A stretch of DNA of 64,000 nucleotides from Aphidius gifuensis (lineage: Eukaryota > Arthropoda > Insecta > Hymenoptera > Braconidae): positions 22,130,555 to 22,194,554 of the forward strand of contig NC_057789.1 in the NCBI RefSeq assembly GCF_014905175.1. The letters run 5' to 3'. The translations under genes were made by a program, and so were the position numbers. Below the pieces are notes generated by a model, which was not told the origin of the DNA, made no database searches, and was given only the letters and a program-made list of their open reading frames with translations. Below, one piece after another: positions 1 through 10,445 of the stretch. How positions within the stretch are numbered: position 1 is the first letter of the stretch; every line of letters begins with the position of its first letter.

Positions 1-1550
1 AATTTTTATAGTATAAAAAACAAAAATCTTTGGGTAGAGTTGAAATTTGTAGATAGTTCAATTGTTGATATATTCCATGACTTTTTAGAGGGTATTTGTC
101 ACCGGGATATAAAATATGTACTTAAATATTTGATCAAGATAGGTATTGTCGATCTGTCAAATTTAAATAATAAAAATATCAACTTTTGATTTTGGCTCAC
201 ATAATAGATCTTAATCATCCATGTCCAATAGATTTAAATAAAAACGCAAAATTAGTAGGTCAGCGTGGGAAAGCCTAAATGTTTTGTTTGATAACTTATT
301 TATCTACTCTTTTTAACTGATGAAATAACGAAATTGAATCATGGGAGAGTTATTTTATTGTTAATAGAAATTATGAAAATTTATTTGCTCCAACAATAAG
401 CTAATGATATGTTAGATAGATCAACAGTTTTAATTAAAATAATTATCAGTTCTTATTATTAATGAATTTAATTTATCATTGATAATGAAAGATCATTTGA
501 TAAATACCTTCCAATGATTATAAATAAGATGGGACCACTAAGAATTATTGACCATGAAATACGAAAGTAAAATGGATTTTTAAAAAGTTTCTGTATACAA
601 GTTGAAAATTTCAAAGACATAAAGCACTATACACTGGCTAATCGTCATTGAAAATGTATGCTACAATCATGGAATAATAGAAAACTATATTCTGAAGACG
701 AACCACAAATTAACAACACAAAATAATATGTTTAAAGTCAAGTGAATGGTGATATTATTAACAAAACGTTAAATATAATTAAAATAATTTTATATTTCTA
801 TAATAATAGTGTTGATATTCGAGAACATTTGATAATACAAACATTTATTTGTACATCAAATACTAATAGTTTTCCAACTTTCGAAAAAATTTATGATTTT
901 TTCACATAATTTTAAAGTTTTATATCATTTGTCAAAGTTAAGACAGAAGGTATTTCACCATCATGCTTAGGATATATTGTAGAAAATACTTTTGAATTAT
1001 GTACTATGAAGTTATCAATCTATATACCTCATACAAAAGTTAGAATATAAACGAGTCTACAGATAAAAATTAGTTATTGTAACAGATTATTTTTTGTCAA
1101 TTTTGTAATTGATAAATAATATTGTATAAATATTCATATATGTACAGAGTGAGTCATTAATTGTTTAGTTATATGAAAATAATAAAAATTTTACGTATCA
1201 AAAATATTATATAATGATCATACATTTTTTTTGCTTAAACAAAAAAAAAAAAATTTAAATCAAAAGTATTTGTAAATAACAAACAGCTGTTTGTACTTTC
1301 ATTTTACAAACAAAATTTGTAAATAACAAATTATTGTTTGTAAATTTCATTTTACAAACAAAAATTTGTAAAATTAACAAACAGCTGTTTGTAAATTTTA
1401 TTTTACAAACAAATATTTGTAAAATTAACAAACAATTATTTGTAGACCTAATTTAACAAATAAAATGTTTGTTAAATTAACAAACGTTTTGTTGGTGGAC
1501 CTAAATTAACAAACTGAATTTGTTAATTTTACCAACTATTTTTTACTGTG
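1..1550 (+). mobile_element. CACAGT-terminus DNA transposon, copy 1 (right part)
   Basis: This is the right-hand part of the transposon seen again at 51711-55285; its left part lies outside the window. Bases 1-1060 align with 53880-54920 and carry a transposase-like reading frame broken by many small indels. The element ends at 1550 with ...AACTATTTTTTACTGTG, the reverse complement of the CACAGTAAAAAA start at 51711, so these are its terminal inverted repeats. At about 60-190 it keeps a stretch (VDIFHDFLEGIC) that is deleted from the other copy. Termini beginning CAC and the protein flavour suggest a CACTA/EnSpm-like element, but the superfamily is tentative. Confidence 0.75.
1265..1550. repeat. 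Subterminal palindromic array of the CACAGT element
   Basis: Tandem copies of a self-complementary word, roughly ACAAATTTGTAAAATTAAC alternating with CAAACAGCTGTTTG, fill the last 290 bp of the element. The same words recur at the left end (51720-52030) and right end (55130-55285) of copy 2. Subterminal arrays of this kind are common transposase-binding regions in CACTA-like elements; that role here is inference. Confidence 0.75.
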
Positions 1551-2392
1551 CATGAATTTGTATCTCCACCGAAACATATCTGTCAACTGATTTAGAATCG
1601 TCATATTTAGAACTACAAAAGTGAGTATCAGATTCAGAAACAATAAACTTATTGATGAATTGATTAATTAATTAAAAAATCTTTGTAATGGATCCATTTT
1701 ATAAACGTTGATGATTATTAATTATTAATTGAGATAATAATGTATAACATTTTTCTAACGTATATGAACATATATTTATTGAAAAAATATATTTCTTCGT
1801 GAAAAATGAACAAATCATTTTTTTTTTAATTTTCAGGTTTTAAAACCTAAACCATTCTATTATTTAATTAATAATTATTCACTTTTTTATTTTAAGTTTT
1901 CAAATCGATTTGGAGCTTTAATCATTTTTTATTATTTAAAAACCAATATTATAATAAATATTTGATATTTATAAATTAATAAGCTAAATAACTGTGTCAC
2001 TCACAAACCAACATAGTACACTAGCTAGCTAGCAAGTAGTCGGTAATGCTGGTTTCATTCCATCATTATAATCTACACTAGGTACTATATATTTAGCATA
2101 TTGACTTTCGTCAATGTCAAGTATAGCTAGTGAATGCAACGTAAAAATTAATCATTATTATTAATTCGATAAAAAAAATAGAAATATATATTAATTTTGT
2201 TATTTAAAATTTGTTTTAGGGAAAGAAATAAAGAATGAATAAAAATATTAATTAATTGCAAGTAAATATTAAAACTAAAACTGTTTTTTGTTGTTTATTA
2301 AATTAATATAATAACATTTTTCTTATTTATTTAACTCTAGACTCAAAAAGAAAAAAAAACATTATTTAATTCCACTAATGGTTTGAAAATAA
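1551..2392 (-). other. Conserved 3' flank of LRR copy A
   Basis: No gene. From about 1980 to 2392 the sequence matches the 3' flanks of the other LRR copies (20820-21000 for D, 27520-27916 for E, the reverse complement of 7620-8060 for F and of 15960-16450 for B). Landmarks are a TAGCTAGCTAGCAAG stretch, an AGTCGGTAATGCTGG block and an A-rich run just after the stop. The duplicated unit therefore includes several hundred bases downstream of the gene. Confidence 0.6.
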
Positions 2393-4423
2393 TCAATCAT
2401 TATTTTTAAAAGAATGATGTACTTTTACTGGTTTTTCACGTTGTTTTGTTAATTTATATATTTCTTCGACAGCTGGACGAGTTACCTTTGTATTTTTAAC
2501 ATATAAAGATCTTAAATTTGGTAAATTTTCCACAAGTTTAAGTACTGATTTATCAGTAACATTAATGCAATTTGATATATTCAGCGTTTCCAATTCTTGA
2601 TTAAATAAACATTGAATTGATTCATCAGTGATAAATTCATTTTTTGCTGATCGCGGATCAAAAGAACTAAAAGTTAAACCAAGATCAAAATCATGTAATT
2701 GTTCTAAATTATTAATTGCACTCATACCAATATCACTTATATTTGTGCCAATTACAGTTAAAAACGCTAATTTTTTAGCATTATTACAAAGATTAATCAA
2801 AAATTCATCTCTAATACCATAATCACAATCAATATGTAAACTCCATAGATTTTTCATATTTCCAATTGGATACATATTGATTCTTGTATCAAACATTGGA
2901 TGATTTTTTGGCCAACGAGACTTTAATGATAGATCACGCAAATTTTTTATTTCACTTATCGACTGGATTAATAGTTGACTTAGTCCAAATTTCCATATTT
3001 TTAAACATCTCAAAGCAGTCCCTGGCAGAACTGGCGTGATCGCTTTTGTCGCCAAAGCCAGAGCAAAACCAGAGCAAAGCCAGAGATAATAAATACAGAA
3101 TATTAACGATATCAAACGTTAATTTGGGCTTTATATAGATATATTATTTGAATTCAATTATTATTTAAATTATTTTTAGCAATAATATTGATGTAAAGAG
3201 ATAAATATAAGTAGAACAAGTATGCGTAAGTAAATGCAGATTTTGACGTTTTGAGGTTGACTTGAATCGACTAAACACAAAAATCCCTAGCATGAAGCAA
3301 TAGTGAATCCAGACCTTTTCCAGAGTAAAGCCAGACTTGTAAAATAGACATTTATTTATAACAATATCACTAATTATTAATAAACAATAATAAATTAATG
3401 AATTTTAATGACTTTTAGAGATTTTTTTATTATTAAAATTAATTTTTCGCTTAAAAAAAAAAAAAAAAAGACATCAATCTTGGCAAATACAAAAGCCAGA
3501 GGAAAGCCAGAGTAATTTAGAGTAAACGATTTGTTAGGTGTTGAGGGAAAAGTTAGATTTTATTAAAAGACATTTATTTATAAACAATAGCACTGGCTCG
3601 TTGAATAATCGGCTTAATAAATAGTTATGACTTTTAGATCTTTTTATTAATATAATTATTTTATATAAAAAACACATCAAGTCTGGTTTGCTTTTGGCTT
3701 TACTCTGGCTTTTTGTATTGCTAGAGATTGATGTGTTTTTAAGCGAAAAATTAATTTTAATAATAAAAGTTCTTAAAAGTCATTAAAATTCATTAATTTA
3801 TTATTGTTTATCAATAGTTAGTGCTATTGTTATAAATAAATGTCTTTTTTACAAGTCTGGCTTTACTCTGGATTTGCTCTGGCTTTGGCGACAAAAGCGA
3901 TATCGTTTTCTTCTGGCTTAGCTCTCACCATTTCCGCCAGGGGTGAGCCGTGGAAATACCTAAAAAATAAATAAATAATTTATTAAAAATTTAATAACAT
4001 TTTTTTATTGTAATGTAATATTTATTAAAAATTTAAACATACTGAAGCCAATGAATCTGGTGAGAAAATATCATTTCCAGTAAGTAAATTATGAAAGTTC
4101 TAAATTTGTCAAAGTTTTACTAATTTGTTCTAATGACTTGGCTAAAAGTCATTGGTGTGCTGAATTTCATTCCCATTCAATTGACAGCACTTCAAGCTTA
4201 GACATATTAGAAAACAATTTTCAAAATCTTGACTCATTATTTCTTCAAATCCTAATGCGACGTTCCAAAGATTTGGACAATTAGCATTGATCATTGGCAT
4301 TAATTGAGAAGTAGGATAAGTTGATAAATCTAGACTTGTCAAATGACTTCCACAGAGATTAATTAGGTACTTTATATCATTTGTTTTTTCATGTATTTCA
4401 TCAACTGAATCATTTCAATATAT
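2393..4423 (-). pseudogene. FBXL-like LRR gene copy A, broken
   Basis: The 3' half of an F-box/LRR-like gene. The last exon (2393-3019, then 3943-3962) encodes LRRs of the FBXL cysteine-containing kind, for example LNISNCINVTDKSV followed by LPNLRSLYVKNTKVT, ending FKNND as in copies C and E. A 923-bp transposon (3020-3942) sits inside the exon. The preceding exon (4043 to 4423) has frameshifts and a GTATGT donor, and is cut off at 4424 by an LTR. The acidic-linker and leader exons are missing. By homology with D and E it once coded for about 460-490 aa; it cannot make that protein now. Confidence 0.88.
3020..3942. mobile_element. CCCTGG-family TIR element inside LRR copy A
   Basis: It begins CCCTGGCAGAA and ends TTCCGCCAGGG. 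Copy B (about 14571-14590) keeps the uninterrupted exon, so the insertion point is known: the two bases GT are present on both sides (3018-3019 and 3943-3944), a 2-bp target duplication. Inside, arms of about 170-190 bp at 3316-3500 and 3698-3866 are inverted copies of each other, with CCAGAGTAAAGCCAG-like words repeated in both directions. No coding capacity was seen, so it is a non-autonomous element. Confidence 0.85.
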
Positions 4424-4640
4424 TGTTACGTTTTAGGGTTAAAATAAAAGATATCTCTTTTCTATTTAAATTAATAGGTCTTTATTCATTTGCTATTCTA
4501 TTGCAACTGCCAACTTAACTCTTTCTCTCATCTCTTTCCCGTCATTTGTTCTTAACTATTCCTATTGTTCGTCCTTGTCTATCATAAGGGAGGGGAGCGA
4601 TCAACTTCATATTCGTAACACTACCCTCCAAGCCTAATGA
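4424..4640 (-). mobile_element. LTR with polypurine tract (LTR retrotransposon 3' end)
   Basis: A 197-bp LTR lies on the minus strand at 4620-4424. It starts TGTTACGAATATG, ends AAAACGTAACA and contains an AATAAAG polyadenylation signal. Just upstream on the same strand is a purine-rich GGCTTGGAGGGTAG, the expected polypurine tract before a 3' LTR. The layout resembles insect Ty3/Gypsy elements. It interrupts exon 3 of LRR copy A. The flanking internal DNA (4641 to about 4910) shows no clear frame, and I found no second LTR, so the element is a remnant. Confidence 0.7.
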
Positions 4641-5225
4641 AGATTGTCGTCCGACAACCGTAACCTACAGCTTCAAGAATGTTCAACAATCCGATTGTAT
4701 CAATCAGATCCTTGACCACTAGGGACTTTCCTCGAGTTATCCTAAGATGTTGTACAGTATTCACTCATGGTTCAGGGGAAAACCCAATGTAAAAACCTGA
4801 ACAAACAACATTTACAATTATATTTAATATCTACAGTCAATTTTGTTCAGTCAATAGAATATCTTCATTCAATTTATTCTTTATTGATTTTATTCTTCTC
4901 CTAGATACCTGACGATTTGTTGTATGTGCATGTCTTGGCCAACAGATCCATAGTACATAAAATCGTATAAACCTTTACTTTGATGCTTGAAAACTAAAAA
5001 ATTTTATTTAGTATATATACAACTGAATTTTTTCAATTATTTATTATCAATTATATACGTAATTGAACAAAGTATTTAATTATTAATTTGTCATACTTTG
5101 ATAAAGGTTTACACATCAAAAAAATATTTTTTACCTTCGAGTATAGAAGATTAAATGTGGTTAAAAAAGAAAAAGAGCTTTTGAAAAAAAAAAAAAGATA
5201 GTCAAGTTCCCCAAGGTGCACCCTA
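4641..5225. other. Non-coding remnant between the LTR and the next element
   Basis: 4641-4910 is probably internal DNA of the LTR element, with no readable frame. 4910-5225 is AT-rich. It holds a short inverted pair around 4968-4985 and 5092-5115 (AAACCTTTACTTTGAT against CATACTTTGATAAAGG), probably another small foldback relic. No gene was seen. Confidence 0.4.
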
Positions 5226-6474
5226 AGTGTTCCGTAGGATTTTTTATTTTTTTTCCTGCTGTTTACAAAAATATTGTAAAAAAACAGTTTGTGACACTAC
5301 ATATCGTTGAATAAAAAAAAAAATAAACGACCGAAAAATTTAAAAAAAATATCGTAGAGTCTACAGACGAAGCGTCGTCGATTAAAACATTGCCGGAATT
5401 GATCGGTCAATATTTAGAATTGGGCAATGTCCAAAAATGGGCATATTGAATCTAATGAGGCCCAAAAAGTAAAAAAGAATATCATGTCTGTTTTTGGAAA
5501 AAAAAAAAAGCTAAATTTGTTTTAACATTGACTAATTCGGTTCAGCGGTTCATAAAATATTGTAAAAAAACAGTTTGTGACACTACATATCGTTGAATAA
5601 AAAAAAAAATAAACGACCGAAAAATTTGAAAAAAATATCGTAGAGTCTACAGATGAAGCGTCATCGATTAAAACATTGCGGGAATTAATCGATCAATATT
5701 TGGAATCGCGCCATGTCCAACAATGGGCATATTAAGTATAATAAGGCCCAAAAAGTTGAAAAAAAAATCATATCTGTTTTTGGAAAAAAAAAAACCTAAA
5801 TTTGTTTTTACATTGACTAATTCGGTTCAGCGGTTCAAAAAATATTGTAAAAAAACAGTTTGTGACACTACATATCGTTGAATAAAAAAAAAAATAAACG
5901 ACCGAAAAATTTGAAAAAAATATCGTAGAGTTTACAGATGAAGCGTCGTCGATTAAAACATTGCCGGAATTGATCGGTCAATATTTGGAATTGGGCAATG
6001 TCCAAAAATGGGCATATTAAGTCTAATAAGGCCCAAAAAGTTGAAAAAAAAAATCATATCTGTTTTTGGAAAAAAAAAAAACCTAAATTTGTTTTAACAT
6101 TGACTAATTCGGTTCAGCGGTTCAAAAAATATTGTAAAAAAACAGTTTGTGACACTACATATCGTTGAATAAAAAAAAAAATAAACGACCGAAAAATTTG
6201 AAAAAAATATCGTAGAGTCTACAGATGAAGCGTCATCGATTAAAACATTGCGGGAATTAATCGATCAATATTTGGAATCGCGCCATGTCCAAAAATGGGC
6301 ATATTAAATCCAATAAGGCCCCAAAATTGGAAATAAATATGACCATTGCTTTTGGCCAAAAAAAATAAAGAAAATGAGCATCTCACAAGCCAATTCGATT
6401 CAGGACTTCTCGTTTTATCTCAAAATAACAAAAAGTTACAGAAAAGCGAAAACATAAGTGTCCTACGGAACACT
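5226..6474. mobile_element. TIR element carrying a tandem array
   Basis: A perfect 14-bp inverted pair, AGTGTTCCGTAGGA at 5226-5239 and TCCTACGGAACACT at 6461-6474, encloses the four-unit array at 5260-6345. No transposase was seen. The target-site duplication is unclear (possibly TA or TAA). Confidence 0.6.
5260..6345. repeat. 285-bp tandem repeat in A-B-A-B order
   Basis: About 3.8 units of about 285 bp, each beginning ATATTGTAAAAAAACAG; starts are near 5268, 5553, 5838 and 6124. Units 1 and 3 share GCCGGAATTGATCGGTC, whereas 2 and 4 share GCGGGAATTAATCGATC and CGCGCCATGTCC. The true repeat is thus a dimer of about 570 bp. Each unit holds an open stretch of about 30 codons (SIKTLPELIGQYLE in the A units, SIKTLRELIDQYLE in the B units) ending in WAY and a stop. 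Whether this ever coded for anything is unknown. Confidence 0.8.
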
Positions 6475-6493
6475 AAAAACGATTTATATACGG

Positions 6494-7555
6494 CCCAGGT
6501 AGGATCCCACAAGGGTGAACGGCCGTGCCAGGCTTGTTACAAGCTTGTGTTTCCTAGCCTTGGTGGACTAGAATGTGCCTAGCTTGGCACAAAGAATTTT
6601 TCTAGTCATTGCACAAGACTTGTTAATCTAGGCTTGTACCAAGCCTGTGTCGATTGTTATTTCCAAGCCTCACACAAGGTTAAAAATTCCAAGCTCGTGT
6701 CAAGCTTGTATTTACAGTCATTGCACAAGACTTGTTATTCCAGGCTTGTACCAAGCCTGTGAGAATCGTTGATTCCAAGCCTCACACAAGGTTAAAAATT
6801 CCAAGCTCGTGTCAAGCTTGTATTTACTGTCATTGCACAAGACTTGTTATTCCAGGCTTGTACCAAGCCTGTGACAATCGTTAATTCCAAGCCTTACACA
6901 AGGTTAAAAATTCCAAGCTCGTATCAAGCCTGTATTTACAGTCATTGCACAAGACTTGCTAGTCCAGGCTTGTACCAAGCCTGTGTCAATCGGTAATTCC
7001 AAGCCTCACACAAGATTAAAAATTTCAAGGTTGTGTCACGCCTGTTTTTCCAGTCACTAGACAAGCCTTGTTAATCCAGGCTCGACACAAGACTGTCCCC
7101 TTGATTTTTCCCGCCCTCACACGAGCCTCGTAATACAGCCTTGTTTCAAGCTGGTGCCCATTGTTTCACCAAGCCCGACACGAGACTTGACTTATGCATA
7201 TATTTAACTCAAAAAAAAAAAAATTATAGTAATTAGATATATAAATTTAATATAAATTTCAAATAAAAATTATTAGGCTTTGACTATTGTGTAAGGCATT
7301 CGCGAGGACTGTGTGTTTAGTCTCAATAGAATTTATTTATATAAAAAATTTTGACGACCACTTTTATCAATACCCCGATGGTCGACATGATAGCGCATTG
7401 GACTTCCACGTGAGAGGCCCCGGATCGATCCCGCGTCCCTAGTTTTCGTTTAATTATTATCGTTTAATAGAATTGTCTGAATTAAAAAATAACAATGTCG
7501 GAATTATTAAATTAACAATAAACATAGATTAACCATAATAATTTATTTTAATATA
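6494..7555 (+). mobile_element. CCCAGGTAGGA-family element, right-truncated
   Basis: It starts CCCAGGTAGGATCCC and is nearly identical to 25382-26553. About 650 bp of roughly 140-bp units carry self-complementary words such as CAGGCTTGTACCAAGCCTG and CAAGCTCGTGTCAAGCTTG. Then come an AT-rich spacer, a tRNA-like segment (7378-7438) and an AT-rich tail. The right TIR is absent: at about 7556 the sequence switches to the tail of an LRR gene. Confidence 0.75.
7378..7438 (+). other. tRNA-like segment in CCCAGG element
   Basis: TGGTCGACATGATAGCG resembles a Pol III box A, and GGATCGATCCC about 45 bases later matches box B (GGTTCGANTCC). The anticodon stem does not pair well, so this is not a functional tRNA gene. 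It is GC-rich against AT-rich surroundings and is conserved in the copies at 26385-26445 and, inverted, at 35765-35830. Confidence 0.55.
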
Positions 7556-7559
7556 AATT

Positions 7560-8130
7560 AGAGAAACAACGTAAGAAACCATTGAAAGTACATCATTCTT
7601 TTGAAGATGATGTTTAGTGGAATCAAATAATGTTTTGTTTTTTTTTTTTTTGTCTAGAGTTGAATAAATAAGAAAAATTGTTATATTATATTAATTTAAT
7701 AAACAACACTAAACAGTTTCAATTTAAATATCCACTTGCAATTAACTACTATTTTTATTTATTCGTTATTTCTTTTCCTAAAACTAATTTAAAATAAAAA
7801 AAAATAATATGTTTCTATTTTTTTATTGAATTAATAATTATGAATAATTTTCATGTTACATCTATCAGCTAGTTGGCATTGACGAAAGTGAATAAGTTCA
7901 AAATCTAGGTATAATATATGTACATATTATGATACCTATATTATAATGGTGGATTGCAACCAGCATCACCAACTGCTTGCTAGCTGTAGCTAGTTTTCAT
8001 GTTAGTTTGTGACAGACACAGTTATTCAGCTAATTAATTTATAAATATATTAAATATTTACTATATTAGTTATTAACAAATAAAATGATTTAGTTTATAG
8101 ATTGTAGAAATTTCCAGACCAAGACCTAGT
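7560..8130 (+). pseudogene. FBXL-like LRR copy F: 3' tail only
   Basis: 7562-7617 encodes the last residues of the family (KQRKKPLKVHHSF followed by EDDV and a stop). It continues into the family's 3' flank (TCTAGAGTTGAATAAATAAG, then the TAGCTAGTT block near 7990). Everything upstream has been replaced by the CCCAGG element ending near 7555. A non-functional fragment. Confidence 0.8.
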
Positions 8131-8814
8131 GAATCACTACTTTACAAAGAAACATGGGATTGTGCAAAAAAAAAAAACATGATATTCAATACATTATATT
8201 TCATACGTAAATCACGATACTTAGGATAAATATTTTTAAAATTATATATTCAAATATAAACTGTGTTGGGGCTAGTATACATAGACAATTTTCTTTTACT
8301 TCATTTTTTTTCATAATCACACGTAATTACTGATTACATGTCAACTTGATGTATGTTATTGTTACTGAAAGTTTAATTATTAACAAAAACAACAACAAGA
8401 GGTAATTAATTGTTTGACTACTTGTTGGTCTTTTACAAAGAACAATATTTAATATCGAAGTTAATTATAAATATCACCTTAAATTTTTATTATAAATTAC
8501 AAATCATATTATTGTTTAAAATATATATATGTGCCATAAATTCAAATTAAATATTTTGTTAATATATAAATATATACTTCCTGATTTTATTTAAAAAAAA
8601 AAATTTCATTCATTTTTTTTCCAGCTGATTCGGTATACCACCTTGAAAAAAAAAGCAACAAAATAATGTTTAATCGTTTAATTATTTAACATAAATTTTG
8701 CTTTCTGTTTTTCCTTTTAAATCATCACCAAGAGTTGAATATTTTTAGATACTCATCGACTCAATTTTAGCCATCATGTTGTTTTTGTTTAATTAGACTT
8801 GAAGTTTTAAAGAA
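8131..8814. other. AT-rich intergenic DNA
   Basis: No gene seen. 8100-8230 (CATGGGATTGTGCAAAAAAA and around) matches 20570-20650 in inverted order and belongs to the outer flank of the duplicated LRR unit. Confidence 0.4.
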
Positions 8815-9060
8815 AAGAGAGAGAGAGAGAGAGTAGAAGGGATTTAAAACAGAATGTTTAACCTTTTCGATATGTGAGAACCCAATAAGGCAGTTGCAGT
8901 CATGCAGTCTAACAATTGCAGTGTTGCATGTTGCAGTTTAGTTGATAGCAACAGATTACATACGGTCTTGACGACAAGGTTACAAACCACGTGGCAATCG
9001 ACTTTTATAAAATATGTAGGTTAAATATTATTTGATTCACGTGCATCGGAAAAAGCAAAA
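8815..9060 (+). promoter_or_regulatory. Conserved upstream block of LRR copy G
   Basis: A GA tract (8815-8833) is followed by a run of GCAGT/TTGCAG words, then ACCACGTGGCAATCGACTT (from about 8997) and TTCACGTGCATCGG (from about 9038). The same order is found upstream of B, C, D and E. It lies 100-350 bp before the leader-exon ATG, so promoter plus 5' UTR is the likely reading. The E-box CACGTG occurs twice. Confidence 0.55.
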
Positions 9061-9164
9061 AGTGCAATCAATTTATATCAAATTTTTTTAAATGTTTATT
9101 TTGTATTTGACAGTTAATAATTCATTGCGATTTTTTTTTTTTTTAAGTTAAACGCAAATAAAAT

Positions 9165-9500
9165 ATGGAGACTGATTCAAATGAGATGAATATGGAGTGC
9201 AGATTTAAGCGATTCAAGTCCTGCCGATGGCTTGATGAATTCATTCTAATTTCGAAAGAATTAAGTTCAATTAAATATATTATATTTTTATAGATATACT
9301 GTAATTGTTTTTGTTGATCAAATAATAAATTGAAACAATAAAAAATTAAATAATAAATTATTAATTTTTATGTGTTGAAATAGCTGCAGATGAATTCGTA
9401 GAATGTGAAAATTATGAAGACGATGCAGAAGATGATGATGAAGATAAGATGAGGATGATGGTGACGATGATTATGATGATTTATGATGATCCATGTGAAA
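9165..9500 (+). pseudogene. FBXL-like LRR copy G: 5' head only
   Basis: The leader exon starts ATGGAGACTGATTCAAATG (9165), aligning with MGINSNGMNM of copy C, but indels destroy the frame and the GTAAGT donor by about 9260. After a short intron-like gap, 9410-9500 is a run of GAT/GAA codons matching the acidic exon. The LRR exons are absent: the sequence passes into the repeat segment at 9505. Confidence 0.7.
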
Positions 9501-9504
9501 ATTG

Positions 9505-10210
9505 ACCTTATGTATATATAATTTTTTGTATTGATGTTTATAATGTTTTGATGAATCATAGTATTTATCTATTATCAAATTAATTACAAAAATACAATAA
9601 CATATATGAAGTTTTTAGATAAACTTTATTGATTTTGTTTTAAATAGTTACTCTTATCATTTTATGATTTAATATCTTAACAAGTACATGCTTTGATTCA
9701 AAATATATTTATATAAATATTTTAACAATTTATCAGTCATTCTTGTATTTATTTATCAACTTGTTTAATTTATCAAACGATATTCATGTAAAACGTAAAT
9801 TTAACAATAAATTATAAAATTAATAATCAATAATAATAATAAATTGTCTGAAGTTAGACACTTGTCTTTTTCTTATTTTTAAGTTTAATTTTATAACTTA
9901 GAGTAATATTATTTAACAAAATGACGAATGTATTTTCCTTTACATTTTTTAAGTTAAATAAAAATTAAATATTTATCTATAACTCTTATTTTTTTTTTCG
10001 GTTAAAATATTATAATTATTCTCGACAGTTATCTTCGTATAAACTATTTTTTTTTTCAAAAGCTCGCTCTCTTTTAACCACGTTTTTAATTTTATACTCG
10101 AAGGTAAAATATATTTCATTGTGTAATCTTTTATCAAATATTTCAGTTGCATGAAGCATGAAAAATAAATAATTGAATAACATTACGTAATTAAAAAAGT
10201 TGTACAATAT
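9505..10210 (+). repeat. Duplicated intergenic segment, copy 1
   Basis: AT-rich non-coding DNA found three times: here, at 12480-12850 (right part only) and at 19690-20255. Shared landmarks are GTTTTGATGAATCATAGTA, ATTCTCGACAGTTATCT and, in the first two, CAGTTGCATGAAGCATG. It reveals blockwise duplication extending beyond the LRR genes. Confidence 0.65.
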
Positions 10211-10445
10211 TTATTTAAACATAAAATTTAAACATTTATTTAAACGAAAATTTCAACTAAAATTTAAACAATAAATTCAACATTTATTTAAATAATAAAT
10301 TCAACGTTTTATTTTAAACAATGAATTTAATATTAATATAATATTGATATAAAGGTTCATTAATGTTTAAATTATCATTGTTTAAATAAACGTTCAATTT
10401 ATCGTTTAAATAAATATTAATGTCTGTTATATTTTTACTCTAAAA
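10211..10445. repeat. Self-complementary TTTAAACAATAAATT array
   Basis: Repeated words TTTAAACAATAAATTCAAC in the left half face GTTTAAATAAACGTTCAA in the right half, so the segment can fold back on itself. It resembles the small TIR/array elements elsewhere in the window; the exact ends are unclear. Confidence 0.45.

Noticed and set aside
6480..7200. CRISPR-like array of regular repeats
   Set aside because: The units lack unique spacers, are tandem and palindromic, and lie in eukaryotic DNA within a TIR element.
7378..7438. Calling the tRNA-like cores functional tRNA genes
   Set aside because: Acceptor and anticodon stems do not pair properly, so only a tRNA-like description is justified.
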